Source: Haberlea rhodopensis (Eukaryota; Streptophyta; Magnoliopsida; Lamiales; Gesneriaceae). Taken from it: 64,000 bases of DNA. Where the stretch lies: positions 310,001 through 374,000 of the forward strand of contig CAJQUN010000464.1 in assembly GCA_907163345.1 (NCBI GenBank). The letters run 5' to 3'. The first letter of the stretch is position 1. Each line of letters opens with the position of its first letter. Of this stretch, positions 36,124 to 48,226 are shown piece by piece. A program made the position numbers and the translations under genes. The notes under the pieces were generated by a model, which was not told the DNA's origin, made no database searches, and worked only from the letters and a program-made list of their open reading frames with translations.

Positions 36124-36799
36124 ATCTCCCATCCTTCAAGGAATCTGGTCCCCAGATTCCATCATTGTTACCGCAAAACTATGAAGCCTTGAGTTGAAAT
36201 CTTTATTCCATGTCCTAGCTTCCTTTGACATTATTTCAGTTGCGTAACGTGGTTCTTCATCTAGCCGATCTTCTGTTGTTGTCGTCGAGTCGAGAAAACT
36301 ACACTCGTGGTTTTCCATATCTGGTGAGCAGCATGGTCTACTATGACTCTCTGAGTTATGGATAACGATCCCTTTAGTATTTGGATAAGAATAAAGAAGT
36401 AGAAGAAGAAGCACATGGTCGAGAGAGAGAAAAAAACATTTTATTCCACTACCCGGGAATGAAAGCAGGGCGTAGGTATTCAAAGAAAATGTCAATATCA
36501 ACATCAAACTTTTGATATTAAGTCCTAATTAATCCATGACCGGATTTGAAAGACAAAGAAACTGGGTGGAGCAGTGTATGTCCGCAAAAGGTTCTCTGGC
36601 TGAAAAGAGTGAATGACTTTAAAGGGAGGAAAAATGTTAGGCTCAAATCCAACCTCAGGTAATGATTTTACTGAGACTTCCTCTCTGGTAGCTATATTTA
36701 CCTCGGTTTGAGTTTCTCATCTCTTATATCTGTCCTTGATTCCAATGTAGATATTACAGCCATCTATCATTTATGATCGCTGGCATCTTCGGTAGCCGG

Positions 36800-37076
36800 T
36801 GTAGTCGCAACTGTGAAGTCACTTCCTTGGTGTAGCATTGATGTTTGAACGACCAGTCCATGCTCAGTATAATATCGTAATCATATATGTAGCTTGATTA
36901 AATCTGCCAGATATTCTAGTTCGTAGAATTTTAGTGGGTAGTTTTTATTGACGGTGTCGGTGGTTACCTCAATCTTATTGGTAAAACTGATTTTTAGATG
37001 ATATGCCAATTGTTATCAGTATAATAAAAGAATGTGTAGCTCTAGGGCCAAACAAGATTTAGTCAACTTTTGAAAG
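36800..37076 (-). pseudogene. Protease remnant downstream of gag
   Basis: Directly after the gag stop the minus strand still reads, with a frame change, a segment KISFTNKIEVTT and then LADLIKLHIYDYDIILSMDW, the conserved end of the gypsy protease region (usually ADLI.L.M.DYDVILGMDWL). The DTG/DSG active site is not recognisable. No reverse transcriptase sequence follows. The same remnant recurs at the matching place in the other three units. Confidence 0.65.
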
Positions 37077-38225
37077 TCAAATAACGGTACCTTCAACCAC
37101 AACGATCGGGTCAACTTCTTCATTTCCCATTAAGGCATAAGCCCTTGCTGGGATTCTCGGTTTTTGTGGCGGTGGTATCTTCTGGGTCCTTTTTGGGCAA
37201 TCTTGGATACGATGTTGTTCACTTCCACAGACCAGACATTTTCCGTTCTTTCTCCAGCAGTTCTCTTCCTTGTGAGTGGGCATCTTGCAATAGCCACATT
37301 TTGGTGCATTAACATTACCCAAGTATCTTTGTGGTTTCTGTCCAGTTGGTTCTCCAATCATTTCCTTTCCAAGATTCCTCTTCTTGTTGCTTGTGTCTGT
37401 CAAATTTGGGTTATAGAGCCTCTTTTCCCTCTGCTCTCTTTGGATAAATGATTTGATATCGGATTCAACTCGTAACGCTTGGTTGACTGCAGAAAGATAA
37501 TTAGTGGATTCGGTGGATAGTGTGGCCCAACGGATATCAAGATTTAAGCCTTGAATGAATTTCTTAGTTTTCCTTGGTTCATCATCTATATAATGTGGAG
37601 CATAGTGAATTAGTCGGTGGAATTCGGCCTCGTATTCAGCTACAGTATGTCTTCCTTGTACCAAATCCATAAACTCTCGTTCACGGGTGTTCAGTATTAC
37701 CTGCGTAACATATTTCTCCTCGAATGCACGTAGAAAATTCACCCAGGTCCTCGGGGTTTGATTTCTTTTCCATTGCTGATCTATGACTCTCCACCAGTGA
37801 TGAGCTGAATCTTCAAATTGATAGACAGCAAAGCTGACCTTTTGTTCATCAGAATAGTTGAGAACAGTAAAAATTCTCTCAATTTTGAGTAACCACTCTT
37901 CTGCATGATGGGCATTAGGGGTTCCGTAGAATTTAGGTGGGTGGAACCTCAGAAATCGTTCAAGTGCTCTATCTAGTGGTTCTTCATTCCTCGTGACGTT
38001 TCGTGGATGATTTTGTTGACAAAATTGCATGAACTGTTGTAAAATTTCCATCGCATTCCTGTTGGGTAGCTCTTGTCGAGGATGTTGTTCTTCTTGCTCG
38101 TCGTTCCTTCTTGGGTTACGTACTTCCTCAGGAGAATTTTCCTCATTTCCTTGATTTCTCGTGTGAGAGCTACCACCAAGTGACGATGACATCGTAGCTC
38201 GCGAATTATTTCTTGACGACATCAT
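37077..38225 (-). CDS. Gypsy gag (capsid and nucleocapsid), intact copy
   Basis: A 382-residue gag from the ATG at 38223-38225 (a longer reading of one codon would use TTG). A charged N terminus (about 1-55) precedes a retrotransposon gag/capsid domain with LERFLRFHPPKFYG, AEEWLLKIERIF, AHHWWRVI and FEEKYV motifs (about 85-230). Two CCHC zinc knuckles follow: CGYCKMPTHKEENC and CLVCGSEQHRIQDC (about 313-350). The frame ends VVVEGTVI at the point where the protease normally begins, so it is a stand-alone gag. Gag binds element RNA and forms the particle. Keeping gag while losing pol suggests the element relies on enzymes supplied in trans. Confidence 0.9.
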   Translation of the reverse strand: MMSSRNNSRATMSSSLGGSSHTRNQGNEENSPEEVRNPRRNDEQEEQHPRQELPNRNAMEILQQFMQFCQQNHPRNVTRNEEPLDRALERFLRFHPPKFYGTPNAHHAEEWLLKIERIFTVLNYSDEQKVSFAVYQFEDSAHHWWRVIDQQWKRNQTPRTWVNFLRAFEEKYVTQVILNTREREFMDLVQGRHTVAEYEAEFHRLIHYAPHYIDDEPRKTKKFIQGLNLDIRWATLSTESTNYLSAVNQALRVESDIKSFIQREQREKRLYNPNLTDTSNKKRNLGKEMIGEPTGQKPQRYLGNVNAPKCGYCKMPTHKEENCWRKNGKCLVCGSEQHRIQDCPKRTQKIPPPQKPRIPARAYALMGNEEVDPIVVVEGTVI

Positions 38226-38680
38226 CAAATTTATGAGAAAGTGGTGATTTAAAACAGATTTCCTTTTTAAAATGGGAGTTAATAATAATAATGCGTAATG
38301 AAATTAATTAACTAGAGTAAGGTTAAGTCACCATTCTCTGAAATAATGACAATTGAAAAAAAACAAGGTGATATACTATCAATCCTCATTGGTTGTTCCG
38401 GGTTTACAAGATCTGAATGTCAACCATAATAGTCTCAATAGGGGAAACTTTTTTGAGCTCGGCCTATGCACCTAACTCTTTAGATTACTAATAATTGGTT
38501 GCTCTTTCTTACCAAGATGTTCTCAGCATTCCTGTATGAGCACTAGAGACTTTTACCCTGAAATAAACCAGTCAACTTCATCAATATCTTAAAACCCAAA
38601 GTATAAAATTCTTATGGAGTTTATTCTATTACCCAAAGATATTTCATAATAGGCTGCGAGCCTGGCTCTGATACCACCTC

Positions 38681-40754
38681 TGTGGGACCCAACTCGGGCA
38701 CAAATTAATTTAACCCTTATCCGGTACCACATTCTCAAAGAACATTACGCATGAGGGTTTCAAAACCTTTTCGGAAATAGCGGAAGCGTTTAGTCAAACA
38801 TTCATTTTTAGTAGAGGAAGCGTTTATACATTCTAATTAGTAACAAAATACATCACAGTACAAACTCCTTAATGGTCCGACACTTAATAAAAGAGAAAAT
38901 ACTATAACAGCCCCGGTAAGCCAACATTTCCATTTTTCCTAATTTTCCTTCGGTTTTGGCTCCGGTACTCCTGTATCTGGAACTCACAATAAATAACAAG
39001 GAAAACATAGGTTAAGTCTTCGAGGACTTAGTGAGGGAATAACAATGGCTTTTATATCTGTAATTATCAAACAATGCAATTTCTCAATATGATATGTCAT
39101 GTAACAAAGATCTTGCAGTCAAGTAATTGTCAATAATGAACCGTGATGATTTAGGATTCAGAGTGAATATCGTGGGCTAAAGAGGTGGCTCCCACCGGAC
39201 AGTTCGGTGTAGCACTTTTCCCCACATATTCAGATAGGATCTGTATATTCAGTCATTTACGAGCCAAGTGAACCATTCTCCGGACCGTAAAACGATGCGC
39301 GTTGTTCAGATGAACCATATACCCGGACTAATATCCGTTGTTCATTGGACTCACTTTCCGGGCCGAAGCCGCGTTGTCCAGTGGATAAATATCCAGGGCT
39401 CCATTTATTCAGTCATTCAGTCAAATGATTCGTTCAATCAAAGGAATCGATTAGTAATCGATAACATTCAAGATAAATAAACATGCAGATCAAGATGACC
39501 AATGGGACGAGATAATGTACAATATGATGACAATATATTAAAGGTGAGACAATGAATAACAAGATACTGTAAATTCCAGGCCAAATGCCAAAATGGCTAT
39601 ATAACAAGAATTCGGTAGTACACCTCACCTCACTATTTGATGTCTTACTGGATTGGCTCGATTTTGAACCCAGATGTCAAATAAAGTCCTATAAACATAA
39701 TATAAGTAATTTTGGTGTTTAGAAACCCAGATATGTTGTTGAATCTTCTGCAAATCATTTTTTGTACAAAACTTGTCCGGGTAATTTCTAAATAAGACTT
39801 TAAGAATTCATTAAAAATCAAGTTTAAGTCGAAACTTCACGAAACTTTCCAGAACTGCCTAAAATCAGTCCAGCAACGTTCGCCGACTGGAAATTTGTCA
39901 AACGCGTCGGCGCGTGTGTTACACGCGCCACCGTGCCGGCGCGTGGCAGTGCTCCGGACGCCACGCACGGCTGAAATTTTTACGGTATGCTCGCCCCGTT
40001 TTGATCTACAACTTTTGTTCAGAAACCGTTTTGAAATTCCCAACCGATTTTGCCCAGAATATGATAATTCGAAATGATTGACTTGGTGTTTTGGTTGCCG
40101 GAAATACGTTCGTACGGCGGCCATTTGGGCGATCGGCCGACATACCCATAAACTTTAACACATTTTGAACAACTTTCTTTTATACACAAGATCAAAATCG
40201 GTTTTAAAATAGAAGAAATGAAGGCATGAACACGCTACCTCAAAATAGATTTCTGAGTTGCATTTCTGCAAATGTTCTTCACGGGTTTTCGATTTTTCTG
40301 GGTGATTGGCTTTGATTTTGTTACACCTCTCAAACTAAATGTTTTCTGGGTGTATAAGGATGATTGTGTGAAATTGTCGGATTTTTTGGAGGAGGTTTGG
40401 TATTTTCCTCATAATTTTCTTATTTCCACCCTATTTCCTACACACTCTCTCTCAAACTTGCTCTTGATTTTGTGGGCTAAATCAGATGAAATGGGGGGGT
40501 ATTTATAGGGGTTTTGCATGTATTGAGGCTTTAAAGAGTTGACATGTGTTGGGGAAATTGTATTGACAAGTGTATGCCAATTCTTAATTAAATATTTTCT
40601 TTTATTAGTTAATATTTTGGAATATAATTAAACATAAATTCATAATTTATTATTATTATTATTATTATTTATTGGATTATTATTTTAGTAGCATTGAAGA
40701 TAGCTTCAAATTATTTTTGTCCAATTTTGTAATTAATATTTTTGGGGTGTTACA
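38681..40754 (-). repeat. Array LTR 3
   Basis: A 2,074-bp LTR almost identical to array LTR 2. TATA box at plus-strand 40500-40508. Confidence 0.9.
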
Positions 40755-43308
40755 ATCTCCCATCCTTCAAGGAATCTGGTCCCCAGATTCCATCATTGTT
40801 ACCGCAAAACTATGAAGCCTTGAGTTGAAATCTTTATTCCATGTCCTAGCTTCCTTTGACATTATTTCAGTTGCGTAACGTGGTTCTTCATCTAGCCGAT
40901 CTTCTGTTGTTGTCGTCGAGTCGAGAAAACTACACTCGTGGTTTTCCATATCTGGTGAGCAGCATGGTCTACTATGACTCTCTGAGTTATGGATAACGAT
41001 CCCTTTAGTATTTGGATAAGAATAAAGAAGTAGAAGAAGAAGCACATGGTCGAGAGAGAGAAAAAAACATTTTATTCCACTACCCGGGAATGAAAGCAGG
41101 GCGTAGGTATTCAAAGAAAATGTCAATATCAACATCAAACTTTTGATATTAAGTCCTAATTAATCCATGACCGGATTTGAAAGACAAAGAAACTGGGTGG
41201 AGCAGTGTATGTCCGCAAAAGGTTCTCTGGCTAAAAAGAGTGAATGACTTTAAAGGGAGGAAAAATGTTAGGCTCAAATCCAACCTCAGGTAATGATTTT
41301 ACTGAGACTTCCTCTCTGGTAGCTATATTTACCTCGGTTTGAGTTTCTCATCTCTTATATCTGTCCTTGATTCCAATGTAGATATTACAGCCATCTATCA
41401 TTTATGATCGCTGGCATCTTCGGTAGCCGGTGTAGTCGCAACTGTGAAGTCACTTCCTTGGTGTAGCATTGATGTTTGAACGACCAGTCCATGCTCAGTA
41501 TAATATCGTAATCATATATGTAGCTTGATTAAATCTGCCAGATATTCTAGTTCGTAGAATTTTAGTGGGTAGTTTTTATTGACGGTGTCGGTGGTTACCT
41601 CAATCTTATTGGTAAAACTGATTTTTAGATGATATGCCAATTGTTATCAGTATAATAAAAGAATGTGTAGCTCTAGGGCCAAACAAGATTTAGTCAACTT
41701 TTGAAAGTCAAATAACGGTACCTTCAACCACAACGATCGGGTCAACTTCTTCATTTCCCATTAAGGCATAAGCCCTTGCTGGGATTCTCGGTTTTTGTGG
41801 CGGTGGTATCTTCTGGGTCCTTTTTGGGCAATCTTGGATACGATGTTGTTCACTTCCACAGACCAGACATTTTCCGTTCTTTCTCCAGCAGTTCTCTTCC
41901 TTGTGAGTGGGCATCTTGCAATAGCCACATTTTGGTGCATTAACATTACCCAAGTATCTTTGTGGTTTCTGTCCAGTTGGTTCTCCAATCATTTCCTTTC
42001 CAAGATTCCTCTTCTTGTTGCTTGTGTCTGTCAAATTTGGGTTATAGAGCCTCTTTTCCCTCTGCTCTCTTTGGATAAATGATTTGATATCGGATTCAAC
42101 TCGTAACGCTTGGTTGACTGCAGAAAGATAATTAGTGGATTCGGTGGATAGTGTGGCCCAACGGATATCAAGATTTAAGCCTTGAATGAATTTCTTAGTT
42201 TTCCTTGGTTCATCATCTATATAATGTGGAGCATAGTGAATTAGTCGGTGGAATTCGGCCTCGTATTCAGCTACAGTATGTCTTCCTTGTACCAAATCCA
42301 TAAACTCTCGTTCACGGGTGTTCAGTATTACCTGCGTAACATATTTCTCCTCGAATGCACGTAGAAAATTCACCCAGGTCCTCGGGGTTTGATTTCTTTT
42401 CCATTGCTGATCTATGACTCTCCACCAGTGATGAGCTGCATCTTCAAATTGATAGACAGCAAAGCTGACCTTTTGTTCATCAGAATAGTTGAGAACAGTA
42501 AAAATTCTCTCAATTTTGAGTAACCACTCTTCTGCATGATGGGCATTAGGGGTTCCGTAGAATTTAGGTGGGTGGAACCTCAGAAATCGTTCAAGTGCAT
42601 CTAGTGGTTCTTCATTCCTCGTGACGTTTCGTGGAGGATTTTGTTGACAAAATTGCATGAACTGTTGTAAAATTTCCATCGCATTCCTGTTGGGTAGCTC
42701 TTGTCAAGGATGTTGTTCTTCTTGCTCGTCGTTCCTTCTTGGGTTATGTACTTCCTCAGGAGAATTTTCCTCATTTCCTTGATTTCTCGTGTGAGAGCTA
42801 CCACCAAGTGACGATGACATCGTAGCTCGCGAATTATTTCTTGACGACATCATCAAATTTATGAGAAAGTGGTGATTTAAAACAGATTTCCTTTTTAAAA
42901 TGGGAGTTAATAATAATAATGCGTAATGAAATTAATTAACTAGAGTAAGGTTAAGTCACCATTCTCTGAAATAATGACAATTGAAAAAAAACAAGGTGAT
43001 ATACTATCAATCCTCATTGGTTGTTCCGGGTTTACAAGATCTGAATGTCAACCATAATAGTCTCAATAGGGGAAACTTTTTTGAGCTCGGCCTATGCACC
43101 TAACTCTTTAGATTACTAATAATTGGTTGCTCTTTCTTACCAAGATGTTCTCAGCATTCCTGTATGAGCACTAGAGACTTTTACCCTGAAATAAACCAGT
43201 CAACTTCATCAATATCTTAAAACCCAAAGTATAAAATTCTTATGGAGTTTATTCTATTACCCAAAGATATTTCATAATAGGCTGCGAGCCTGGCTCTGAT
43301 ACCACCTC
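40755..43308 (-). pseudogene. Array internal region 3 with damaged gag
   Basis: Very close to internal 2. The gag region is 41708-42853. A CGA to TGA change near 42705 puts a stop about 50 codons in, so only the part from an internal ATG at 42679 (323 codons, with both zinc knuckles) stays open. A 3-base deletion near 42598 is in frame. Primer-binding site at plus-strand 43292-43304. Confidence 0.85.
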
Positions 43309-45394
43309 TGTGGGACCCAACTCGGGCACAAATTAATTTAACCCTTATCCGGTACCACATTCTCAAAGAACATTACGTACGAGGGTTTCAAAACCTTTCG
43401 GAAATAGCGGAAGCGTTTAGTCAAACATTCATTTTTAGTAGCGGAAGTGTTTATACATTCTAATTAGTAACAAAATACATCACAGTACAAACTCCTTAAT
43501 GGTCCGACACTTAATAAAAGAGAAAATACTATAACAGCCCCGGTAAGCCAACATTTCCATTTTTCCTAATTTTCCTTCGGTTTTGGCTCCGGTACTCCTG
43601 TATCTGGAACTCACAATAAATAACAAGGAAAACATAGGTTAAGTCTTCGAGGACTTAGTGAGGGAATAACAATGGCTTTTATATCTGTAATTATCAAACA
43701 ATGCAATTTCTCAATATGATATGTCATGTAACAAAGATCTTGCAGTCAAGTAATTGTCAATAATGAACCGTGATGATTTAGGATTCAGAGTGAATATCGT
43801 GGGCTAAAGAGGTGGCTCCCACCGGACAGTTCGGCGTAGCACTTTTCCCCACATATTCAGATAGGATCTGTATATTCAGTCATTTACGAGCCAAGTGAAC
43901 CATTCTCCGGACCGTAAAACGGTGCGCGTTGTTCAGATGAACCATATACCCGGACTAACATCCGTTGTTCATTGGACTCACTTTCCGGGCCGAAGCCGCG
44001 TTGTCCAGTGGATAAATATCCAGGGCTCCATTCATTCAGTCATTCAGTCAAATGATTCGTTCAATCAAAGGAATCGATTAGTAATCGATAACATTCAAGA
44101 TAAATAAACATGCAGATCAAGATGACCAATGGGACGAGATAATGTACAATATGATGACAATATATAAAAGGTGAGACAATGAATAACAAGATACTGTAAA
44201 TTCCAGGCCAAATGCCAAAATGGCTATATAACAAGAATTCGGTAGTACACCTCACCTCACTATTTGATGTCTTACTGGATTGGCTCGATTTTGAACCCAG
44301 ATGTCAAATAAAGTCCTATAAACATAATATAAGTAATTTTGGTGTTTAGAAACCCAGATATGTTGTTGAATCTTCTGCAAATCATTTTTTGTACAAAACT
44401 TGTCCGGGTAATTTCTAAATAAGACTTTAAGAATTCATTAAAAATCAAGTTTAAGTCGAAACTTCACGAAACTTTCCAGAACTGCCTAAAATCAGTCCAG
44501 CAACGTTCGACGACCGGAAATTTGTCAAACGCGTCGGCGCGTGTGTTACACGCGCCACCGTGCCCGGCGCGTGGCAGTGCTCCGGACGCCACGCGCGGCT
44601 GAAATGTTTACAGTATGCTCGCCCTGTTTTGATATACAACTTTTGTTCAGAAACCGTTTTGAAATTCCCTACCGATTTTGCCCAGAATATGATAATTCGA
44701 AATGATTGACTAGGTGTTTTGGTTGCCGGAAATACGTTCGTACGGCGGCCATTTGGGCGATCGGCCTGACATAACCATAAACTTTAACACATTTTGAACA
44801 AATTTCATTTTATACACAAGATCAAAATCGGTTTTAAAATAGAAGAAATGAAGGCATGAACACGCTACCTCAAAATAGATTTCTGAGTTGCATTTCTGCA
44901 AATGTTCTTCACGGGTTTTCGATTTTTCTGGGTGATTTGGCTTTGATTTTGTTACACCTCTCAAACTAAATGTTTTCTGGGTGTATAAGGATGATTGTGT
45001 GAAATTGTCGGATTTTTTGGAGGAGGTTTGGTATTTTCCTCATAATTTTCTTATTTCCACCCTATTTCCTACACTCTCTCTCTCAAACTTGCTCTTGATT
45101 TTGTGGGCTAAATCAGATGAAATGGGGGGGTATTTATAGGGGTTTTGCATGTATTGAGGCTTCAAAGAGTTGACATGTGTTGGGGCAATTGTATTGACAA
45201 GTGTATGCCTAATTCTTAATTAAATATTTTCTTTTATTAGTTAATATTATGGAATATAATTAAACATAAATTCATAATTATTATTATTATTATGATTATT
45301 ATTATTATTATTTGGATGATTATTTTAGTAGCATTGAAGATAGCTTCAAATTATTTTTGTCCAATTTTGTAATTAATATTTTTGGGGTGTTACA
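43309..45394 (-). repeat. Array LTR 4
   Basis: A 2,086-bp LTR, more diverged from LTRs 2 and 3 than they are from each other, with an interrupted (ATT)n tract and changes near 44508-44770. TATA box at plus-strand 45131-45139. Confidence 0.9.
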
Positions 45395-47973
45395 ATCTCC
45401 CCTCCTTCAAGGAATCTGGTCCCCAGATTCCATCATTGTTACCGCAAAACTATGAAGCCTTGAGTTGAAATCTTTATTCCATGTCCCTAGCTTCCTTCGA
45501 CATGATTTCAGTTGCGTAACGTGGTTCTTCATCTAGCCGATCTTCTGTTGTTGTCGTCGAGTTGAGAAAACTACAATCGTGGTTTTCGAGTCGAGAAAAC
45601 TACACTCGTGGTTTTCCATTTCTGGTGAGCAGCATGGTCTACTATGACTCTCTGAGTTATGGATAACGATCCCTTTAGTATTTGGATAAGAATAAAGAAG
45701 TAGAAGAAGAAGCACATGGTCGAGAGAGAGAAAAAAACATTTTATTCCACTTACCGGGAATGAAAGCAGGGCGTAGGTATTCAAAGAAAATGTCAATATC
45801 AACATCAAACTTTTGATATTAAGTCCTAATTAATCAATGACCGGATTTGAAAGACAAAGAAACTGGGTGGAGCAGTGTATGTCCGCAAATGGTTCTCTTG
45901 GCTGAAAGAGTGATGAATGACTTTAAAGGGAGGAAAATGTTAGGCTCAAATCCAACCTCAGGTAATGATTTTACTGAGACTTCCTCTCTGGTAGCTATAT
46001 TTACCTCGGTTTGAGTTTTCATCTCTTATATCTGTCCTTGATTCCAATGTAGATATTACAGCCATCTATCATTTATGATCGCTGGCATCTCGGTAGCCGG
46101 TGTAGTCGCAACTGTGAAGTCACTCCTTGGTTGTAGCATTGATGTTTGAACGACCAGTCCATGCTCAGTATAATATCGTAATCATATGTAGCTTGATTAA
46201 ATCTGCCAGATATTCTAGTTCGTAGAATTTTAGTGGGTAGTTTTTATTGACGGTGTCGGTGGTTACCTCAATCTTATTGGTAAAACTGATTTTTAGATGA
46301 TATGCCAATTGTTATCAGTATAATAAAAGAATGTGTAGCTCTAGGGCCAAACAAGATTTAGTCAACTTTTGAAAGTCAAATAACGGTACCTTCAACCACA
46401 ACGATCGGGGTCAACTTCTTCATTTCCCATTAAGGCATAAGCCCTTGCTGGGATTCTCGGTTTTTGTGGCGGTGGTATCTTCTGGGTCCTTTTTGGGCAA
46501 TCTTGGATACGATGTTGTTCACTTCCACAGACCAGACATTTTCCGTTCTTTCTCCAGCAGTTCTCTTCCTTGTGAGTGGGCATCTTGCAATAGCCACATT
46601 TTGGTGCATTAACATTACCCAAGTATCTTGTGGTTTCTGTCCAGTTGGTTCTCCAATCATTTCCTTTCCAAGATTCCTCTTCTTGTTGCTTGTGTCTGTC
46701 AAATTTGGGTTATAGAGCTCTTTTCCCTCTGCTCTCTTTGGATCAATGATTTGATATCGGATTCAACTCGTAACGCTTGGTTGACTGCAGAAAGATAATT
46801 TAGTGGATTCGGTGGATAGTGTGGCCCAACGGATATCAAGATTTAAGCCTTGAATGAATTTCTTAGTTTTCCTTGGTCATCATCTATATAATGTGGAGCA
46901 TAGTGAATTTCGGTGGAATTCGACCTCGTATTCAGCTACAGTATGTCTTCCTTGTACCAAATCCATAAACTCTCGTTCATGGGTGTTCAGTAATTACCTG
47001 CGTAACATATTTCTCCTCGAATGCACGTAGAAAATTCACCAGGTCCTCGGGGTTTTGATTTCTTTTTCCATTGCTGATCTATGACTCTCCACCAGTGATG
47101 AGCTGCATCTTTCAAATTGATAGACAGCAAAGCTGACCTTTTGTTCATCAGAATAGTTTGAGAACAGTAACAATTCTCTCAATTTTGAGTACCCACTCTT
47201 CTGCATGATTGGCATTAGGGGTTCCGTAGAATTTAGGTGGGGTGGAACCTCAGAAATCGTTCAAGTGCATCTAGTGGTTCTTCATTCCTCGTGACGTTTC
47301 GTGGAGGATTTTGTTGACAAAATTGCATGAACTGTTGTAAAATTTCCATCGCATTCCTGTTGGGTAGCTCTTGTCAAGGATGTTGTTCTTCTTGCTCGTC
47401 GTTCCTTCTTGGGTTACGTACTTCCTCTGGAGAATTTTCCTCATTTCCTTGATTCTCGTGTGAGAGCTACCACCAAGTGACGATGACATCGTAGCTCGCG
47501 AATTATTTCTTGACGACATCATCAAATTTATGAGAAAGTGGTGATTTAAAACAGATTTCCTTTTTAAAATGGGAGTTAATAATATAATGCGTAATGAAAT
47601 TAATTAACTAGAGTAAGGTTAAGTCACCATTCTCTGAAATAATGACAATTGAAAAAAAACAAGGTGATATACTATCAATCCTCATGGTTGTTCGGGGTTT
47701 ACAAGATCTGAATGTCAACCATAATAGTCTCAATAGGGGAAACTTTTTGAGCTCGGCCTATGCACCTAACTCTTTAGATTACTAATATTGGTTGCTCTTT
47801 CTTACCAAGATGTTCTCAGCATTCCTGTATGAGCACTAGAGACTTTTACCCTGAAATAAACCAGTCAACTTCATCAATATCTTAAAACCCAAAGTATAAA
47901 ATTCTTATGGAGTTTATTCTATTACCCAAAGATATTTCATAATAGGCTGCGAGCCTGGCTCTGATACCACCTC
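45395..47973 (-). pseudogene. Array internal region 4, gag destroyed by many small indels
   Basis: The gag region is 46377-47522. Compared with internals 2 and 3 there are well over fifteen single-base insertions or deletions (for example near 46408, 46628, 46718, 46800, 46877, 46991, 47055, 47111 and 47240) plus a partial duplication of the 'gtcgagttgagaaaactaca' segment near 45560-45605. It also carries the same TGA near 47385 as internal 3. Only the zinc-knuckle stretch (46392-46622) stays open. Primer-binding site at plus-strand 47957-47969. Confidence 0.85.
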
Positions 47974-48226
47974 TGTGGGACCCAACTCGGGCACAAATTA
48001 ATAACCCTTATCCGGTACCACATTCTCAAAGAACATTACGCACGAGAGTTTCAAAACCCTTTCGGAAATAGCGGAAGCGTTAGTCAAACATTCATTTTTA
48101 GTAGCGGAACATACATTCTAATTAGTAACAAAATACATCACAGTACAAACTCCTTAATGGTCCGACACTTATAAAAGAGAAAAAACTATAACAGCCCCGG
48201 TAAGCCAACATTTCATTTTTCCTAAT
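47974..48226 (-). repeat. Array LTR 5, truncated
   Basis: Only the first 253 plus-strand bases of the LTR are present (TGTGGGACCC to 'atttttcctaat'), with several small deletions. It is then joined directly to the protease-coding end of an unrelated gypsy element. Confidence 0.9.

Larger units (their letters stand above)
36124..38680 (-). mobile_element. Array internal region 2 (intact gag)
   Basis: This internal carries the only complete gag frame of the array. Running on the minus strand from the primer-binding site (38664-38676), it has about 440 bases of leader, gag (37077-38225), a decayed protease start, about 600 bases of non-coding sequence, and a 3' end reading SGDQIP followed by a polypurine tract (GGATGGGAGAT) next to LTR 2. 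Confidence 0.9.
29418..48226 (-). mobile_element. Tandem array of a gag-only Ty3/gypsy retrotransposon (4 internals, 5 LTRs)
   Basis: All copies are oriented on the minus strand and alternate LTR and internal region with no foreign DNA between them. LTR starts lie 4,630, 4,633, 4,628 and 4,665 bases apart. Neighbouring internals share a single LTR, which is what repeated unequal recombination between LTRs of an inserted element produces. Each internal has a primer-binding site next to its right-hand LTR and a polypurine tract next to its left-hand LTR, and encodes gag followed by a decayed protease start; reverse transcriptase, RNase H and integrase are absent. The fifth LTR is cut at 48226. 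Within this lineage the element is non-autonomous. Confidence 0.9.

Noticed and set aside
37164..37451. 95-codon plus-strand frame repeated in each array unit
   Set aside because: Antisense shadow of the gag zinc-knuckle region; it recurs only because the unit recurs.
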